A stretch of DNA of 10,496 nucleotides from an uncultured Clostridia bacterium (GCA_946613705.1 CAMOFU010000076.1:1-10496); one strand, 5' to 3'. Positions 1 through 6,730 are shown, numbered from the stretch's first letter. Notes: a model not told the origin generated them from the letters alone. Numbers and translations: made by a program.

Positions 1-67
1 GATCGGTTCGCTCTCCGTTGTCGGCGAGGGAATTGCGCCGCCCGCGCTAGGGCTGATACCAAACATC

Positions 68-97
68 TTGACGAACAGGCTGTCTTTGGTGTATAAT
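68..97 (+). promoter_or_regulatory. sigma-A promoter for the kinase-like gene and rmuC
   Basis: A -35 box TTGACG (68-73) is separated by 18 bp from a perfect -10 box TATAAT (92-97). Transcription would begin near 104, about 30 bases before the ATG at 133. The next two genes have no promoter between them, so this should drive both. Confidence 0.75.
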
Positions 98-132
98 TGA
101 AGTATCGAGAATTTGCTTACGGAGGCGATCCT

Positions 133-1200
133 ATGAAACTGCTGGACGCTGTAAAAATGCTGTATAAGGATTCCGACACAAAGGTGAGCTTTTACGACGA
201 GCATCTCGTCGAGATGTGGAGAAACAAGGCGAATGATACCCTTCTGCCCGATATCGCAAGGCTGGTGTTTGAAGGGCGGCCCGTTTCGCTGCCGATCACA
301 AAGACGTTCGTCGGCAGATATATGGGTGCGGGCACGTTCGAGCTGGTGCCGATGACCGAGAAGGGGAGCATAGGCGGATATCTGCTGAGGTTTTTTGATG
401 AGGAGGAGCAGAAGCAGCTGTTCTTTGCCTCGGACGGGATAGGCAATATCCGACAGTGCGTGAATGCGGTGAGCGGCTCGCTCTCAGATGTCAGCGCCAT
501 TGCCGAGCTTATGCTGAGGAATCCCCGATATGATCTGCAAAGCTCGTCCGAAATGCTCAGGGGCATTATTTCGGACGCTCTGCCTAAGCTGACAAATCTT
601 ACCTTTTTTATAAATTCCGATCCCGCAGGACGCGATACCGCCATGAAGACCTGCTGCCTTTCGGAGCAGCTGCGCCACAGCGCCGACTGTACCGTTAAGG
701 CGCTGACCCCCGCAGGGCTGGAGCTCGAGTGCGATATTGAGGACGGTATCGAGGCAGAGGCTAATTTTACGATGCTCGAGATAAGCGTGCTGAACCTTAT
801 CGTCAACGGCTTTATGTACAACAGTTCAGCCGACAAAAGGGTCAGGCTCTCGCTCGCAAGGGAGGGCGGCAGCGCGGTCATAGCCGTGAGTGACAACAAT
901 ACAGCCGCCGACCCCGCAGCGATAGAGAGGCAGTCGCATCTCGGCACACGCTCGCAAGAGCCCGTCGGCGGAGCCGAGCACCTCGGGCTGCCGCTGGCAA
1001 GGCATACCGCAGATCTGCACGGCGGCAGTATAGCATTTGAAAAGAACACTTTCGGCGGGCTGACCGTGAAGCTCGTGATACCCTGTCTGCCGATGACCGA
1101 TCAGCTGAGAGCCCCCGCAGAGTTCTTTTTTGAAGAGTTCGCGGGCTTCGGGTATCAGAGCAATATCCTGCATAAGCTGCTTGGCAGTGAAAGACAGTGA
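133..1200 (+). CDS. degenerate sensor histidine kinase-like protein (HATPase domain)
   Basis: This 355-residue protein has no transmembrane segment and carries a GHKL ATPase domain at its C-terminal half. The ATG at 133 is chosen because GGAGG lies 7 bases upstream (121-125); an in-frame TTG at 97 lies inside the promoter. A recognisable N-box surrounds N225 (motif NLIVNGFMYN), a D-box-like strand ends at D254, and a G2-like segment HLGLPLARHTADLHGGSI spans 283-300. The D-box is followed by NN instead of the usual GxG, so the G1 region is eroded. The segment that should hold the phospho-acceptor reads NAVSGSLSDV (111-120), where kinases usually have VSHEL; the histidine position appears to be G115. 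The N-terminal ~95 residues could be a small PAS-like sensory domain, but I see no diagnostic motif. No response regulator gene is adjacent. It may bind ATP without autophosphorylating, or be a kinase too divergent to read by eye. Confidence 0.7.
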   Translation: MKLLDAVKMLYKDSDTKVSFYDEHLVEMWRNKANDTLLPDIARLVFEGRPVSLPITKTFVGRYMGAGTFELVPMTEKGSIGGYLLRFFDEEEQKQLFFASDGIGNIRQCVNAVSGSLSDVSAIAELMLRNPRYDLQSSSEMLRGIISDALPKLTNLTFFINSDPAGRDTAMKTCCLSEQLRHSADCTVKALTPAGLELECDIEDGIEAEANFTMLEISVLNLIVNGFMYNSSADKRVRLSLAREGGSAVIAVSDNNTAADPAAIERQSHLGTRSQEPVGGAEHLGLPLARHTADLHGGSIAFEKNTFGGLTVKLVIPCLPMTDQLRAPAEFFFEEFAGFGYQSNILHKLLGSERQ

Positions 1201-1213
1201 GGTGTGATGAATA

Positions 1214-2467
1214 ATGGAGACTGTGATCTTGGTGGTGGGGATACTGGTCCTGCTGCTGCTTATGGCGGTGGCAGTGAAGCTGTTCACCTCGGGAGGGGAG
1301 CTCTTTGCCCGCATTGAGGAGACCGTGAGCGAGAGCGGCAGAGATCTGAGGCAGGAGCTCGGCGGCACTGTGCGCGGCAGTGTGAAAAGCATGGGCGAGC
1401 TGCTCACCGATACACAGCGCATCTCGCAGGAGGCGCAGTCTGCCAGACTCGATGATATGACCCGATCGGTATCGGCGCAGCTCAAAACGCTTGAAACGCG
1501 CTTTGCCACACTCGAACAGACCAACGAGCAGAAGCTCGATGCGATACGCAGAACGATGTCCGAGGAGCTTTCCAACATCCGCGAGGACAATAATAAAAAG
1601 CTCGAAGCCATTCAGAAAACGGTGGACGAAAAGCTTGAAAACAAAATGAACGAATCCTTCAGGCTCGTGAGCGAAAGACTTGAACAGGTATACAAGGGTC
1701 TGGGCGAGATGCAGAGCATCGCCTCGGGCGTGGGTGATCTTAAAAAGGTGCTCTCAAATGTGAAGAACCGCGGCATTCTCGGCGAGATACAGCTGGGCGC
1801 TATCCTTGACGAGATACTTGCTCCCGAGCAGTATGAAACGGACGTGTGCGTAGTCCCGCACAGCAGAGAGCGTGTTGAGTTTGCCGTGAAGCTCCCGGGC
1901 GGGGAGGACGGCAGCAGCGTTTATCTGCCGATCGACTCAAAGTTCCCGGGGGATCGCTTCGCTGCCCTTCAGGACGCATACGACAGCGGCAGCCCCGAGC
2001 AGGTAGCCGCTGCCCGCAAGACCCTTGCCGAGACTATCCGACGCTGTGCCAAGGATATACGCGAAAAGTATATCTCGCCGCCCTATACAACAAGCTTCGG
2101 GATCATGTTCCTGCCGTTCGAGGGTCTGTATGCCGAGGTGGTGAACAGCGGGCTCGTGGAGGTGCTTCAGCACGATTATCAGGTGAACGTAGCGGGTCCC
2201 TCGACTATGGCGGCACTGCTCAACTCGCTTCAGATGGGCTTCCGCACCCTTGCGATACAGAAGCGCTCAAACGAGGTCTGGGAGCTGCTCGGCGCTGTAA
2301 AGACCGAGTTTCAGACGTTTGAGCAGGTGCTCACCGAAACGCAGAAGCATATCCGCCGCGTTGACAGCGACCTTGACAAGCTCGTGGGTGTGCGCACAAG
2401 GCAGATCAACCGCCGCCTGAGCTCGGTTGAAGCCCTGCCCGACAGCACCGCATCAACAGGGCAGTAA
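1214..2467 (+). CDS. rmuC: RmuC family DNA recombination protein
   Basis: This 417-residue protein matches the RmuC family in order and length. A single N-terminal membrane anchor (about residues 4-23, very rich in L and V) is followed by a long coiled coil (about 25-165) and the RmuC core (about 180-395). Core landmarks are NRGILGE at 185-191, the PIDSKFP motif, the segment around PPYTTSFGIMFLPFEGLYAE, and VAGPSTMAALL from residue 326. RmuC limits inversions at short inverted repeats in E. coli, and its core is related to nuclease folds; its biochemistry is not settled. The start at 1214 has a TGAGGTG site (1198-1204) that overlaps the stop codon of the upstream gene, so the two are probably translationally coupled and form one operon. 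Confidence 0.93.
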   Translation: METVILVVGILVLLLLMAVAVKLFTSGGELFARIEETVSESGRDLRQELGGTVRGSVKSMGELLTDTQRISQEAQSARLDDMTRSVSAQLKTLETRFATLEQTNEQKLDAIRRTMSEELSNIREDNNKKLEAIQKTVDEKLENKMNESFRLVSERLEQVYKGLGEMQSIASGVGDLKKVLSNVKNRGILGEIQLGAILDEILAPEQYETDVCVVPHSRERVEFAVKLPGGEDGSSVYLPIDSKFPGDRFAALQDAYDSGSPEQVAAARKTLAETIRRCAKDIREKYISPPYTTSFGIMFLPFEGLYAEVVNSGLVEVLQHDYQVNVAGPSTMAALLNSLQMGFRTLAIQKRSNEVWELLGAVKTEFQTFEQVLTETQKHIRRVDSDLDKLVGVRTRQINRRLSSVEALPDSTASTGQ

Positions 2468-2471
2468 TATG

Positions 2472-2492
2472 CCTGCCCGATATCGGGGCGGG
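2472..2492 (+). terminator. candidate hairpin after rmuC, without U-tract
   Basis: A GC-rich inverted repeat is centred on the palindrome CCCGATATCGGG (2476-2487) and can extend to 2472-2492 with one bulged G. It lies just after the rmuC stop codon, but no run of T follows. It could slow transcription or protect the 3' end; a full intrinsic terminator is not shown. Confidence 0.35.
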
Positions 2493-2534
2493 AGGACTAA
2501 TTGTAAACATTGTGTTAAATCAGCAGCCTGACCC

Positions 2535-2563
2535 TTGAAATCCTCTGCCCGCTGTGGTATAAT
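2535..2563 (+). promoter_or_regulatory. strong extended -10 promoter for the tRNA-Gln pair
   Basis: TTGAAA (2535-2540), a 17-bp spacer and TATAAT (2558-2563) preceded by TGG give a near-consensus sigma-A promoter with an extended -10. Transcription should begin near 2570, leaving a leader of about 54 bases before the first tRNA. Confidence 0.85.
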
Positions 2564-2623
2564 AATAAAGCTTTATGAAGCTCCCCGTTCGTCGGGTGAG
2601 CACAAGTGATATGGGGAAAGCAT

Positions 2624-2699
2624 TGGGATATAGCCAAGTGGTAAGGCAGAGGGTTTTGATCCCTCCATTCCGCTGGTTCGAGTCCAGCTATCCCAGCCA
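2624..2699 (+). tRNA. tRNA-Gln (anticodon UUG)
   Basis: The cloverleaf closes fully. The acceptor stem TGGGATA pairs with TATCCCA, the D arm is GCC/GGC, the anticodon stem GAGGG/CCCTC carries the loop TTTTGAT with anticodon TTG at 2656-2658, and the T arm is GCTGG TTCGAGT CCAGC. A discriminator G is followed by an encoded CCA (2697-2699). It reads CAA and probably CAG codons. Confidence 0.97.
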
Positions 2700-2717
2700 T
2701 CACTTTCCCCGTACTAT

Positions 2718-2793
2718 TGGGGTATAGCCAAGCGGTAAGGCACCGGATTCTGATTCCGGCATTTCAAAGGTTCGAATCCTTTTACCCCAGCCA
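2718..2793 (+). tRNA. tRNA-Gln (anticodon CUG)
   Basis: The acceptor stem TGGGGTA pairs with TACCCCA, the anticodon stem CCGGA/TCCGG carries the loop TTCTGAT with anticodon CTG at 2750-2752, and the T arm is AAAGG TTCGAAT CCTTT. The CCA end is encoded (2791-2793). It lies 18 bases after the UUG tRNA, shares the same promoter and reads CAG. The two sequences are similar in the acceptor and D arms, which suggests an old duplication. Confidence 0.97.
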
Positions 2794-2796
2794 TAC

Positions 2797-2833
2797 AAAG
2801 CCCTGCAGCATCTGCTGCGGGGCTTTGCTTTTT
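2797..2833 (+). terminator. intrinsic terminator of the tRNA-Gln operon
   Basis: AAAGCCC-T-GCAG pairs with CTGC-G-GGGCTTT (2797-2826, one T·G pair, six-base loop), followed by GCTTTTTG. It sits four bases after the second tRNA's CCA end. Confidence 0.9.
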
Positions 2834-2910
2834 GTGCGGGCATGACGCTTGCCGTCGGATACGGTTTGTTGTTTGTTACGTTTTTATGCTGAAACAGCAA
2901 TAATTTATGC

Positions 2911-2939
2911 TTTACTTTTTGGAGAAGATGTGGTATAAT
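2911..2939 (+). promoter_or_regulatory. extended -10 promoter for rlmB and the membrane protein
   Basis: TATAAT (2934-2939) is preceded by TGG and lies 17 bp after a weaker -35 box TTTACT (2911-2916). Transcription should begin near 2946, giving a leader of about 56 bases to the rlmB ATG. Confidence 0.75.
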
Positions 2940-3001
2940 GAAAAAGGTAAACTCTGAAAGTGTGCGGCGGCAGCTGCTTTATTTGTAAAAGGATAAGTGA
3001 T

Positions 3002-3799
3002 ATGGATAATAGATTCAAGGGCGCGAGCCGTAAGAATACCCCGCGCAGCAGTGACGGGGACGATACACTGATAATCGGCAGAAATCCCGTTACCGAGGCA
3101 CTCAAAGCGGGGCTGCCCATAGATACGCTTTATATCGACCCATCGGCAGGCGGGTCGGCAGGGCATATCAGAGCTATGGCAAGAGAGCGCGGTATCGTCG
3201 TCAAGGACGCGAACGAGGCCAAGCTCAGCAAGATGTGCGGAGGAGCTTCGCATCAGGGCGTGGCGGCTGTCGGTGCCTGCGCCGAGTATGCCGAGATAGA
3301 CGATATATTCAAGGCCGCAGAGGAGAAGAACGAAGAGCCGTTTATCATAATCTGCGACGAGATCGAGGACCCGCATAATCTGGGAGCGATAATCAGGACA
3401 GCCGAGACAGCGGGCGCTCACGGGGTGGTCATCCCCAAGCGGCGCAGCGCATCGCTCAATTTCACGGTGTTCAAGACATCGGCGGGTGCGGCGAGCTATG
3501 TGCCTGTCGCAAGGGTGGCAAACCTTGCCGCGGCAGTGGACGAGCTGAAAAAACGCGGCGTGTGGATCTATGGCACCGACGGAGCGGGGCAGGACTATAC
3601 CGAGGTCAGCATGACAGGTGCGGTCGGGCTGGTGATCGGCTCAGAGGGCTTCGGAATGGGTCGGCTGATGAAGGATAAATGCGACTTTCTGCTGCGGCTG
3701 CCGATGGCAGGCAGGATAACCTCGCTCAATGCATCGGTCGCAGCAGGGATATTTATGTATGAGATAGTAAGGCAGCGCAGAGCTGCAAACAACGGTTAG
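3002..3799 (+). CDS. rlmB: 23S rRNA (guanosine-2'-O)-methyltransferase, RlmB/TrmH family
   Basis: This 265-residue protein is a SpoU-family methyltransferase that uses S-adenosylmethionine to methylate a ribose 2'-OH, by family resemblance G2251 of 23S rRNA. An N-terminal L30e-like substrate-binding domain (about 22-100, beginning LIIGRNPVTEAL) precedes the knotted SPOUT domain. The three family motifs are present: motif 1 DPHNLGAIIRTAE (123-135, with N126 and R132), motif 2 IGSEGFGMG (212-220) and motif 3 LPMAGRITSLNASVAAGI (233-250). The ATG at 3002 is preferred because AAAGGA lies 8 bases upstream; an in-frame GTG at 2960 has no ribosome binding site. The first 20 residues are basic and polar and may be disordered. 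A tRNA-methylating TrmH role is possible, but the RlmB domain order fits better. Confidence 0.92.
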   Translation: MDNRFKGASRKNTPRSSDGDDTLIIGRNPVTEALKAGLPIDTLYIDPSAGGSAGHIRAMARERGIVVKDANEAKLSKMCGGASHQGVAAVGACAEYAEIDDIFKAAEEKNEEPFIIICDEIEDPHNLGAIIRTAETAGAHGVVIPKRRSASLNFTVFKTSAGAASYVPVARVANLAAAVDELKKRGVWIYGTDGAGQDYTEVSMTGAVGLVIGSEGFGMGRLMKDKCDFLLRLPMAGRITSLNASVAAGIFMYEIVRQRRAANNG

Positions 3800-3810
3800 G
3801 AGTGAAAGGC

Positions 3811-5997
3811 TTGGACGAGAAGCAGTCGATAGACAATATGAGCAGCGAGATAGACGAGCTGATGCATCGCGGCAGGGAAGCCGCACCTGTTATCTCCGAC
3901 GGCGGCAGCAGCGAGGAGCAAAGCCGTGAGCGTGCCGAGAGAAATGCCGAGGAGATCAGCAGGATAATGAACGAGCGCCGCGCAAGGGGAGAGGTTCGCC
4001 CCGAAAGCGAGGAGGCTCCCGTTACAAGAGCGGACGTTAAGGAGATAGATATGGGCCTGACGGGAAAGATACTCCCGCAGACAGGCGAGTTCGAGAGGGT
4101 GACAGATATCCCGAACGACCTGAGCCAGCAGGAGCGCATGGATATGCTCCGCGAGAGGCGCAGGGAGAGGGTGGATGCCTTCCGCCTGAAGCGCCGTGAG
4201 GACAAGCCCGAGGACAGCGGTGAGGAGCCCGAGGTCAAGCATAAGGGTCAGCATGAGTTCGAGCGCTTCGACGACGAGAAGGACGTGCTGAATGATATCC
4301 TTCAGGTCAAGAGCAACCTTACGATGCGTATGAGCGTGCTGCTGTTTACGGGGATATTCACGCTGCTCATCACGCTGGCAAACGATTTTTCGCTGCCGCT
4401 GGTCACGATATTTGATAAGGTCGAGAATCCCTCGACGTTCATGTTCACCAACACGATGCTCGGGATAATCTCGATCGCCGTGAGCTATACCGTCATAGTC
4501 GAGGGCATGAAGAATCTGTTCAAGGGCAGGGCAGACTGCGACAGCCTTGCGGCATCGGCTATCCTGATAACCGTCATCACGGGCATAATCACGCTGTTCG
4601 AGCCCTCGATAGTCCGCCAGCCGTTCTACCACGTTTACACCACTACGGCGATCTTCGGGCTGATATTCAACACCTTGGGCAAGCTGATGATAGTTAAGCG
4701 CACCGAGCGCAACTTCCGCTTCGTGGCGGAGGATTTTGACAAGTATGCGCTCGTGTCTGTCGATAATGAGGATACCGCGGGAAAGTTCACACACGGTGTG
4801 CTGGACGATTTTCCCGAGCTCGCCGCGATGCGCAAGACCGAGTTCGTCCGCGATTTCATGAAGAACAGCTACTCCACCGATGTCTCAGACCTCTATTCGA
4901 GAAAGATGACCCCGCTCATACTTATCGCGTCAATAGCGGTGGGTCTGCTCTCGCTGGTGTTTGAGAAGAGTACCACGGGAACTACCGAGCGGGTATTCAA
5001 CGTGCTCGGCGTTATGTCCGGCACAGTGACGATCTGCTCCTCTCTCTCGCTGATGCTGATAGTCAATATCCCCCTCGGCAGGGCGCAGAACAAGTACCTC
5101 AGATATTCGGGCGTTATGCTGGGCTATTCGGCGGTGGACAAGTTCGCCGATACAAACTCTGTTCTTATAGACGCAGAGCAGCTGTTCCCGCGCGGAATGG
5201 TCGATATCAAGAACCTGAAGCTCATAGGCTCCACAAAGATCGAGGAGTGTATCCTCTTCGCCGCAAGCCTTTCCTGTCAGGCGGGGAGCATACTCAGCTC
5301 GGCATTCTACAAGATGCTCCGCGGCAAGACCGAGATGCTCTACCCCGTAGAGAGCTATATTTACGAGGACGGGCTCGGGCTTTCGGGCTGGATAGAGAAC
5401 AAGCGCGTGCTGCTCGGTTCGAGAGAGCTGATGAAGAACCACTCTATCGAGGGTCTGCCCACAGAGGCGAAGGAAAGGGAATACGCCAAGGGGAATATGG
5501 TGCTTTATCTCTCGGTGTCGGGCATCGTTTCTATGCTGTTCGTCGTCGAGGCGAAGGCAAGCCTTTCGGTGTCGCGCTGGCTGAAGGAGCTGGGGCGCAA
5601 CGGTATCGTTTCGGTCGTGAGAACTGTAGACGGCTTTATCGACAGAGACTTTATCTCGGAGCTGTTCGGCGCCGACCCGAATAAGATCAGGCTGCTGCCG
5701 TTCCGCTTCCACAAGGAATATGTCAGGGAGACCGACTATACACCCGAGGTGTCCTCGCCGATGCTCTGCTCGGGGCATTTCCCGTCCTTTGCGATGCTGC
5801 TGATAGGCACCAAGCGCCTCAAGCAGATATCTACCCTCGGCGTTGCGATACAGGCAGGTGCCTGCGTGCTCGGCTTCGGCATAGCGCTTGTGATGACGCT
5901 GCTCGGGACCTTCGGCCAGCTGACACCGAGTTTTATAGTTATCTATAATCTCGTGTTCATGCTCATCACGCTCTCGGCACAGCGGCAGCGGGTATAA
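3811..5997 (+). CDS. P1B-type ATPase-like membrane protein lacking catalytic motifs
   Basis: The start is TTG at 3811, with AGGAG (3798-3802) 8 bases upstream; the GTG at 3802 overlaps that site. The 728-residue protein has a charged, probably cytosolic N-terminus (1-170) and about eight membrane segments (near 172-192, 212-235, 246-264, 276-295, 368-384, 394-420, 678-699 and 706-721), the layout of P1B heavy-metal ATPases. Family landmarks survive in altered form: the CPC position reads CSS (409-411), followed by a segment like the usual GILIKG region; the phosphorylation motif DKTGTLT reads DAEQLFP from D454; the nucleotide-domain GxGxxG is kept as GLGLSG (521-526) followed by NKRVLLGSREL; TGD reads TVD (605-607); LLP is kept at 628-630 with K635; the hinge GDGxND is missing, and the loop after membrane segment 4 is short with no TGE. 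I infer a protein that can neither autophosphorylate nor bind metal in the usual way, so perhaps a structural or sensory role. It shares an operon with rlmB. Confidence 0.75.
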   Translation: MDEKQSIDNMSSEIDELMHRGREAAPVISDGGSSEEQSRERAERNAEEISRIMNERRARGEVRPESEEAPVTRADVKEIDMGLTGKILPQTGEFERVTDIPNDLSQQERMDMLRERRRERVDAFRLKRREDKPEDSGEEPEVKHKGQHEFERFDDEKDVLNDILQVKSNLTMRMSVLLFTGIFTLLITLANDFSLPLVTIFDKVENPSTFMFTNTMLGIISIAVSYTVIVEGMKNLFKGRADCDSLAASAILITVITGIITLFEPSIVRQPFYHVYTTTAIFGLIFNTLGKLMIVKRTERNFRFVAEDFDKYALVSVDNEDTAGKFTHGVLDDFPELAAMRKTEFVRDFMKNSYSTDVSDLYSRKMTPLILIASIAVGLLSLVFEKSTTGTTERVFNVLGVMSGTVTICSSLSLMLIVNIPLGRAQNKYLRYSGVMLGYSAVDKFADTNSVLIDAEQLFPRGMVDIKNLKLIGSTKIEECILFAASLSCQAGSILSSAFYKMLRGKTEMLYPVESYIYEDGLGLSGWIENKRVLLGSRELMKNHSIEGLPTEAKEREYAKGNMVLYLSVSGIVSMLFVVEAKASLSVSRWLKELGRNGIVSVVRTVDGFIDRDFISELFGADPNKIRLLPFRFHKEYVRETDYTPEVSSPMLCSGHFPSFAMLLIGTKRLKQISTLGVAIQAGACVLGFGIALVMTLLGTFGQLTPSFIVIYNLVFMLITLSAQRQRV

Positions 5998-6067
5998 GTA
6001 TGCTCGCTGATATGTCCGAGGCAGAAAACAGAGAAGCTTGAAACTCAATATCAAAATCAAATAGAAT

Positions 6068-6107
6068 AAAAAATGCAGAAATTTGACGAAAAAGTGTTGC
6101 ATTTTTT
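6068..6107. promoter_or_regulatory. perfect 10-bp inverted repeat overlapping the mscL -35 box
   Basis: AAAAAATGCA (6068-6077) and TGCATTTTTT (6098-6107) are exact reverse complements separated by 20 bp. The right arm covers most of the -35 box of the mscL promoter. It may be an operator, or a weak AT-rich terminator for the upstream membrane protein gene, which has no other terminator visible in 5998-6120. Confidence 0.45.
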
Positions 6108-6125
6108 ATTAAAATGTGTTATAAT
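6097..6125 (+). promoter_or_regulatory. extended -10 promoter for mscL
   Basis: TTGCAT (6097-6102), a 17-bp spacer and TATAAT (6120-6125) preceded by TGT. Transcription should begin near 6132, about 27 bases before the mscL ATG. Confidence 0.85.
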
Positions 6126-6158
6126 GATAAAAATTATATTTGGAAGAGGTGTTCCCCT

Positions 6159-6602
6159 ATGAAGAAGTTTTTATCGGAGTTTAAGGAGTTTGCGCTTAAA
6201 GGCAATGTAATGGACATGGCGATAGGTGTTATCATCGGTGCTGCGTTCGGTTCGATCGTTACCGCGCTGACCGACAGCTTCATCAACCCGCTCATCGCAG
6301 TCATTACAGGCGGCGTTACCAAGGACGAAAACGGCGTTATGCAGGTAGTCGGCGGTAAGTTCACTATCAAGGGCGTTGATTTCTCCTACGGCGCATTCCT
6401 TTCGGCTGTTATCAACTTCCTTATCATCGCGCTTATCCTGTTCGCTCTTATCAAGGCTGTGAACAAGGCTATGACCATCGGCAAGAAGAAGGAAGAGGAT
6501 GCTGCTCCTACGACCAAGACCTGCCCGTTCTGCAAGACCGATATCAACATCGAGGCTACAAGATGCCCGAACTGCACTTCCGTTCTTGAAGAGAACGCAT
6601 AA
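6159..6602 (+). CDS. mscL: large-conductance mechanosensitive channel MscL with C-terminal zinc ribbon
   Basis: This 147-residue protein is an MscL channel, a pentamer in the cytoplasmic membrane that opens under membrane tension to release solutes during hypo-osmotic shock. The N-terminal amphipathic helix (1-13) and the family signature GNVMDMAIGVIIGAAFG (15-31) open the first membrane helix; a loop with a Gly-rich stretch follows, and the second helix lies near 78-100. The unusual part is the tail: where E. coli MscL ends in a cytoplasmic helix bundle, this one has a basic/acidic stretch (KKKEED) and a zinc-ribbon pattern CPFC (122-125) and CPNC (136-139). The ATG at 6159 has GAGGTG (6146-6151) 7 bases upstream; in-frame sequence before it covers the promoter. 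It is transcribed alone. Confidence 0.96.
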   Translation: MKKFLSEFKEFALKGNVMDMAIGVIIGAAFGSIVTALTDSFINPLIAVITGGVTKDENGVMQVVGGKFTIKGVDFSYGAFLSAVINFLIIALILFALIKAVNKAMTIGKKKEEDAAPTTKTCPFCKTDINIEATRCPNCTSVLEENA

Positions 6603-6639
6603 GGCACACAGTATAAAATAAAGCAAATAACAAATGATC

Positions 6640-6685
6640 AAAGCCTGTCCGATCTGTAAGCACATCAGATCGGGCAGGCTTTTTT
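6640..6685 (+). terminator. intrinsic terminator of mscL
   Basis: A 17-bp stem with one G·T pair joins 6640-6656 to 6666-6682 around a 9-base loop, and a T-run covers 6680-6685. This is one of the strongest terminators in the window. Confidence 0.93.
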
Positions 6686-6718
6686 GTAATTTGTGATTTG
6701 TGATTTGTAGCTTGTAAT
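6684..6718. repeat. five tandem 7-bp units
   Basis: Units TTGTAAT, TTGTGAT, TTGTGAT, TTGTAGC and TTGTAAT run without gaps directly after the mscL terminator. The array is short and imperfect and lies in the convergent intergenic space; no function can be assigned. Confidence 0.7.
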
Positions 6719-6730
6719 TCGTGCGGGCGC

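Noticed and set aside
1..100. Possible tail of an upstream gene, forward frame ending with TGA at 98-100 or TAA at 94-96, or a reverse reading with ATG at 66-64.
   Set aside because: All three readings are short, run off the window edge and overlap a convincing promoter at 68-97. Codon use does not settle between them and the reverse ATG has no ribosome binding site.
192..1611. Long reverse-strand open frames across the kinase-like gene and rmuC.
   Set aside because: They are antisense shadows: composition is Ser/Cys/Leu-rich without recognisable motifs, there are no ribosome binding sites, and the forward frames encode clear protein families.
2960..3001. Upstream GTG start for rlmB that would add MCGGSCFICKR... 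with a CxxC.
   Set aside because: There is no ribosome binding site before the GTG, while AAAGGA precedes the ATG at 3002 at the right distance.
3796..4794. Reverse-strand 332-codon open frame opposite the pseudo-ATPase start.
   Set aside because: It lacks a ribosome binding site and domain signature and is explained by codon bias of the forward gene; the forward frame has clear membrane helices and P-type ATPase landmarks.
6635..6697. A 20-codon frame after mscL that encodes a CPIC pattern like a zinc ribbon.
   Set aside because: It coincides with the mscL terminator stem and T-run and has no ribosome binding site, so the CPIC is a chance product of the hairpin sequence.
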